The translations under genes and the position numbers were made by a program. This document shows, one piece after another, positions 60,853-64,000 of a DNA stretch of 64,000 nucleotides. Position 1 is the stretch's first letter. Each line of letters opens with the position of its first letter. The notes under the pieces are model-generated. The model did no database searches and was not told where the DNA came from. It saw only the letters and a list, made by a program, of their open reading frames with translations. The DNA lies in the NCBI RefSeq assembly GCF_040954645.1, contig NC_092812.1, positions 930,001 to 994,000 on the forward strand, read 5' to 3'. This DNA comes from Diabrotica undecimpunctata (lineage: Eukaryota > Arthropoda > Insecta > Coleoptera > Chrysomelidae).

Positions 60853-60879
60853 AATCTTTATTTAATAATAATTTAAAAA
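59556..60879 (+). mobile_element. 5'-truncated NL1 copy
   Basis: Begins inside the RT ('VLAEAQEPPLHIRRQMLANK') and runs through RNase H to the 3' end 'ttttttgtctaatgccat', then (CT)n, (CA)n and about 27 bp of A/T-rich sequence. Very close to the minus-strand NL1 at 3380-8530, so both are recent. Bracketed by a 47-bp direct repeat. Confidence 0.88.
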
Positions 60880-60926
60880 AAGTTTATTTAATAATAAAAA
60901 TAACTCAACTGAAATATTTGACTAAA
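60880..60926. repeat. 47-bp target duplication of the truncated NL1 copy, right
   Basis: Partner of 59509-59555, one mismatch ('taactcaact' against 'taacttaact'). Confidence 0.85.
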
Positions 60927-60954
60927 CTAAATAGGTATGTTCAGTCCGAAATAA

Positions 60955-61310
60955 TTGTTGTATGTGGAGTTGGCGTAATAGTTAGAGACATTGTTCTGAA
61001 GCTAATTTCTTGTGGCATTTTAAATTAATTACTATTTAACTGGGAATAAGCCACAATTAAAGGTTAAAATACGTTTATTGACGTTTCAATTTCCACTTCG
61101 GAAATCGTTCTCAAAATACAAACATTATTAAACGTTCACTAATGTTTGTATTTTGAGAACGATTTCCGAAGTGGAAATTGAAACGTCAATAAACGTATTT
61201 TAACCTTTAATTGTAGCTTATTCCCAGTTAAATAGTAATTAATAGTTAGAGACGTTGTCTATTGATAAGAAGACTGGGGTTCAATTTACACCAAGGGTAA
61301 AATTTTTGTT
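60955..61310 (+). mobile_element. tRNA-derived SINE-like sequence interrupted by a palindrome
   Basis: Downstream of the palindrome, 'agttagagacgttgtctatt' followed by 'ggggttcaatttacacc' (about 61292-61308) has the form of Pol III A and B boxes of a tRNA-related SINE. The A-box half 'taatagttagagac' also occurs before the palindrome at about 60978. No tRNA fold with a proper acceptor stem is visible, so it is not a tRNA gene. Confidence 0.4.
61024..61243. repeat. Near-perfect palindrome (104-bp arms, 12-bp loop)
   Basis: Arms 61024-61127 and 61140-61243 are reverse complements apart from an isolated mismatch near 61051/61216. The right arm includes 'gatttcc', a loop, 'ggaaatt', then GAAACGTC (61180-61187), the same helix II-GAAACGTC layout as the hammerhead-like motif at 23198-23239, but the CTGATGA part is degenerate ('ttgagaa'). 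Confidence 0.85.
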
Positions 61311-61659
61311 TTACTCAATCAAAAATAATAGAAAATATGATACATATTAGGTAACAAGTTTTCGAAAAACTCATTATTTACAATTTATTCTTATTCCAAT
61401 GTTATAAAATAGAAATACAAAATATTTCAAATTCAATTCTTGTTTTACAGTCTTCAGTTTTGAATGGAAAATAGTCCATTGAAGACTGTTTAATTTGAAA
61501 TCCATCACTAAATTCTCAGTGTTAATATCAATTCCTCTGTACAGGTAATGATTTTCAAAACAATTGACGACATTGGAATGGATGCGCGCGAACAGCTACC
61601 TGCTTTATAGCTAATCAAATCATCAAGCCTTCAAGTTATCAAATAATAACCATCGAGAA
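61311..61659. other. AT-rich DNA; no gene seen
   Basis: No frame or motif supported. A short inverted pair, 'acagtcttcagttttgaatg' near 61448 and 'tccattgaagactgtt' near 61475, may be part of the transposon 5' region. Confidence 0.35.
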
Positions 61660-62535
61660 GTGTTTTTTACGGTAAACAGAAACTTTTTATTGAAAAAACA
61701 ATTCGTGAAAAGGATTTTGACGGTCGAGGAAAAAGTGCAAATTGTTGTCTGGCATGTGAATGGATTATCAGACAACATGATTAGACAACAATTTGTAAAT
61801 ATGTTTCCAAATAGGCCGGCTCCAGCACGATCAACAATTCAGTCTATTATACGTAATTTTTTTACTTATGGATCCGTGTTCGATCCAAGAGGAGTTCGCA
61901 GAAGAAGGGGGGTAAATCCAGATTTTGAACTAAGGGACACTTTGATTTGTGCAAGTATTGAGCAAAATCCTACCCAATCAACACCTCGTCTCGGAGAACA
62001 ATGTGGAATTCCAAGATTTAGAGTAGGTGAAATTTTGTAAAGACATCGATACTGTCCCTATAAACTTCATAAATCCAACGAACAATTCCCTGGGGATCAA
62101 TATAGACGTTTAGAATTTTGTCAAACTGAAATGGAAATGTCACATCAAGATGAACATTTTTTTGAGAACGTTTTGTTCACCGATGAATGTACGTTTTCAT
62201 TGCATGGCCGTCACAATTCAATCAATGCTAGGTATTGATCTCGATGAAATCCTCGTCAGATTTATGTCGCTCGTACCCAGCGTCTTCGAAAAGTAAATGT
62301 TTGGGGAGACATAATAGGGAATCATGTCATTGGTCCATTTTTTATAGACGGTATGTTGACTGGGCGGAAATACTTGGAACTTCTGCAAAATCAAATTGTC
62401 CTAGCGCTTCGTAATTTACCAATACCTTTCGATTAAATATAGTTTCAACACGATGGTTGTCCCGCACATAATTCTCGCATCGTCAGTGAATATCTCAGTG
62501 CGACTTTTCCTAATCGATTGATTAGTGGCCACGGA
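61660..62535 (+). pseudogene. Tc1/mariner-superfamily transposase (degenerate, 3'-truncated)
   Basis: Open 61660-62040: helix-turn-helix region with 'VEEKVQIVVWHVNGLSDN' and 'PARSTIQSIIRNFFTYGS'. After a TAA at 62038 the same frame continues with 'FENVLFTDECTFSLHGRHN' (first catalytic Asp), 'VARTQRLRKVNVWGDIIG', stops near 62236 and 62434, and 'FQHDGCPAHNSRIVSEYL' (second Asp). Similarity ends near 62535, before the third acid. Several stops plus truncation make it inactive. Confidence 0.8.
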
Positions 62536-62628
62536 TATTTTTTTATTTTTGTAGAATTTTTACTTATTTAAACATTCTTTAAAAGTTTTGATTCAAAGCA
62601 AAACGATCTTTGCATAATTTCAAATTAT

Positions 62629-62765
62629 TAAAAAAAAAAAGAAAACCACATGTGGGTTTTGAACTCTAATCGTCTGCGATGTCTGTATCGCAATGTCGAA
62701 TTATTACCACTAATCCACGAAGGATTAATAATTATTCCGTGACAAGAGTGTATGAAACTCCTCAA
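62629..62765 (-). mobile_element. tRNA-derived SINE-like sequence, minus strand
   Basis: The minus strand reads 'cgtggattagtggtaataat' (A-box-like), then 'gattagagttcaaaaccca' (B-box-like, about 62650-62670), followed within 15 bases by a run of T on that strand (about 62628-62640) that could act as a Pol III terminator. No cloverleaf with a matched acceptor stem. Confidence 0.35.
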
Positions 62766-63105
62766 ATCATAGTAGAAATTATTCTTGGTTAATAATTTAA
62801 AATTTTAGATTAAATAATCACTATTAATTAAATTATTTTATTCACATTTTTGCTTTATTGTGGTCAATCCGTTTTTACTTTATGCGAAATTAAAAAATGG
62901 AAATACGTCACACATTCGACGTTACTCATAATAATTATGACCGAGGTGATTTAGCTCGAATCTAACGTCTAAGGTGTGAGACTATCGATAGTGGTAATGT
63001 AATGTAATATAAATTATAGGTGTTTCCGATTATTTCTCACCTCTACGAGTTTCATCTCTTTTTATTTCACAAGGTAACTGTGTTTTCTATCTCTTACGTT
63101 AAAAA
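62766..63105. other. Right inner arm of the composite block; no gene seen
   Basis: Noncoding. 62930-63105 is the diverged inverted counterpart of 59290-59410. Confidence 0.4.
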
Positions 63106-63129
63106 TCCGGGTGGTAAGACACTCATCAC

Positions 63130-64000
63130 TAGACTTCGGCAAATATGCAAATAAAAATGTAGAAAATATGCGCATAAATATGCACGTGTTTACCCGAAAA
63201 TATGCAAATATTTTACAAAATATGCATACAAATAAATAAAAAAATCGTAAAATAGTAACAATTTTATTTAAAAAAAAAGTGTACATAACTAAATATTTCC
63301 TACTATTCATTAAGATTTACATTTATTTTAAGTAAACATCATTTTTAAGTATGAATAAACTTATTTAGAATTATGGTAACAATAAATGACCAAGTGGTGT
63401 TCAAAATTTTCTAACAAAAACTTGTGGCTTCTGTCTGAGTACATATATTTATATATGGAAAAACTTCGTTCAACATCAACTGATGTAACGGGAGCATTTT
63501 TCAAACTAACCAAAACATTTGGTTCTAAATTAATTGTTTCCGAAATATTTCCAGCTAGAACACTGACTACTTCAGAAAGAATATGGTAACCTTTATTTTT
63601 TTCCATAGTAGCTTCAAATTTTTTTAAAATATCTTTTCCAATATTACCTCTAACGTTCCGACAACATGACGCAAATTCTTTTATTAATGCTGTACTTTCG
63701 AACAATGACAGTTTTGGTGATTCTAACTGAGTAATTGTTTTTTGAACAAAACTAAAATTTGATTTTATAAATGAAAGTTCTTGTTGAAGCAAGTTACTCT
63801 GAAAAGTTTGTTTAGAATCCAAAAGAGATTGGGAACTTTCATCTGTTAACGTATCAATTATGTTCTTTATTTTAACAAAATGATCTGCATAAAAATTAGC
63901 TGCTTTTAACCATGTTCCCCATCGCGTTAAAATAGGTTGTGGTGGAAGAGGAATGTTAGGTAGCATTTCTTTATAAAGTTGAATTCTTATAGGAGATTTA
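63130..64000 (-). mobile_element. hAT-superfamily transposon, runs off the right edge
   Basis: The left terminus is probably 'tagacttcggcaaatatgc' at 63130; 63130-63235 carries four or five AATATGCA-type repeats, followed by a transposase on the minus strand. The other terminus is outside the window. It lies directly beside the inverted-repeat block end at 63129. Confidence 0.65.
63361..64000 (-). CDS. hAT transposase, C-terminal part (open, 5' part outside window)
   Basis: Open from the window edge to a stop at 63361, at least 212 codons. Conserved hAT blocks: 'PILTRWGTWLKAANFYADHF' and the dimerisation-region motif 'APVTSVDVERSFSIYKYMYS' followed by 'NFEHHLVIYCYHN' at the C-terminus. This end of hAT transposases mediates oligomerisation. 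No stop or frameshift is visible here, so the copy may be intact or a domesticated gene. The catalytic core lies upstream, beyond 64000. Confidence 0.8.
   Translation of the reverse strand, partial: KSPIRIQLYKEMLPNIPLPPQPILTRWGTWLKAANFYADHFVKIKNIIDTLTDESSQSLLDSKQTFQSNLLQQELSFIKSNFSFVQKTITQLESPKLSLFESTALIKEFASCCRNVRGNIGKDILKKFEATMEKNKGYHILSEVVSVLAGNISETINLEPNVLVSLKNAPVTSVDVERSFSIYKYMYSDRSHKFLLENFEHHLVIYCYHNSK

Larger units (their letters stand above)
59266..63129. mobile_element. Composite block bounded by 24-bp inverted repeats
   Basis: AGTGATGAGTGTCTTACCAC followed by CCGG begins at 59266-59267 and its reverse complement ends at 63129. Inside these, about 59290-59410 and 62930-63105 are diverged inverted copies ('tcagtcataattat' against 'cggtcataattatt'). 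The block contains the truncated NL1 copy, SINE-like pieces, a palindrome and a Tc1/mariner transposase remnant. The ends may be the terminal repeats of a DNA transposon that collected other insertions; the superfamily is not settled. Confidence 0.5.

Noticed and set aside
62629..62765. tRNA gene
   Set aside because: A- and B-box-like motifs exist but the acceptor and anticodon stems do not form; a SINE-like origin fits better.

Overview
The window is AT-rich, intron-containing eukaryotic DNA packed with transposable elements. The families present (R1, I-like and RTE non-LTR elements, Ty3/Gypsy, Penelope-like, Tigger, Tc1/mariner and hAT) fit a large, repeat-rich arthropod genome, most likely an insect. 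I cannot name the species. There is no sign of prokaryotic gene organisation: no operons, no CRISPR array, no recognisable tRNA or rRNA gene.

Layout from left to right. A foldback repeat (81-505) is followed by a truncated Gypsy LTR (785-1978). Next comes a 1,176-bp perfect (TG)n array, which is the 3' tail of a severely truncated I-like non-LTR copy (family NL1). A nearly full NL1 element (minus, 3380 to about 8530) follows. An R1-clade element (minus, 8718-11606) sits in a spliced exon of an unidentified gene, flanked by a 15-bp target duplication. A degenerate Tigger/pogo transposon (12992-16135) is inserted at a TA inside an RTE endonuclease remnant. From about 16.6 to 33.7 kb runs one old I-like element (NL2, plus), interrupted by a decayed Gypsy fragment (19576-22035), a large foldback pair with hammerhead-like motifs (22461-23323) and a complete Gypsy element A (23417-31938). 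A further RTE remnant and one clean exon of a Myt1-like kinase (34632-35119, the clearest host gene) lie at 33.9-35.1 kb.

From 35.4 to 56.7 kb another I-like element (NL3, plus) is split inside its reverse transcriptase by Gypsy element C (38893-55594). The 5' LTR of C is itself split by Gypsy element B (minus, 39749-48247). B is the best preserved copy: its pol frame is open over 1,062 codons, its gag has one visible frameshift, and its LTRs are almost identical. The right end holds Penelope-like RT and GIY-YIG fragments, a possible host exon pair, an I-like RNase H fragment (NL4), and a composite inverted-repeat block (59266-63129) containing a truncated NL1 copy, a palindrome, a broken Tc1/mariner transposase and tRNA-like SINE pieces. 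A hAT transposase runs off the right edge.

The Gypsy family A/B/C shows gag, then a -1 frame change at a conserved A AAT TTT site, then pol encoding protease, RT, RNase H and integrase. It has no env, and its Gag has no zinc knuckle but an Asn-rich and Arg/Ser-rich tail. Both outer edges of each copy lie in (AT)n tracts. Most other coding regions are broken. Many breaks are single-base length changes in A or T runs, so residual assembly error should be considered alongside real decay.
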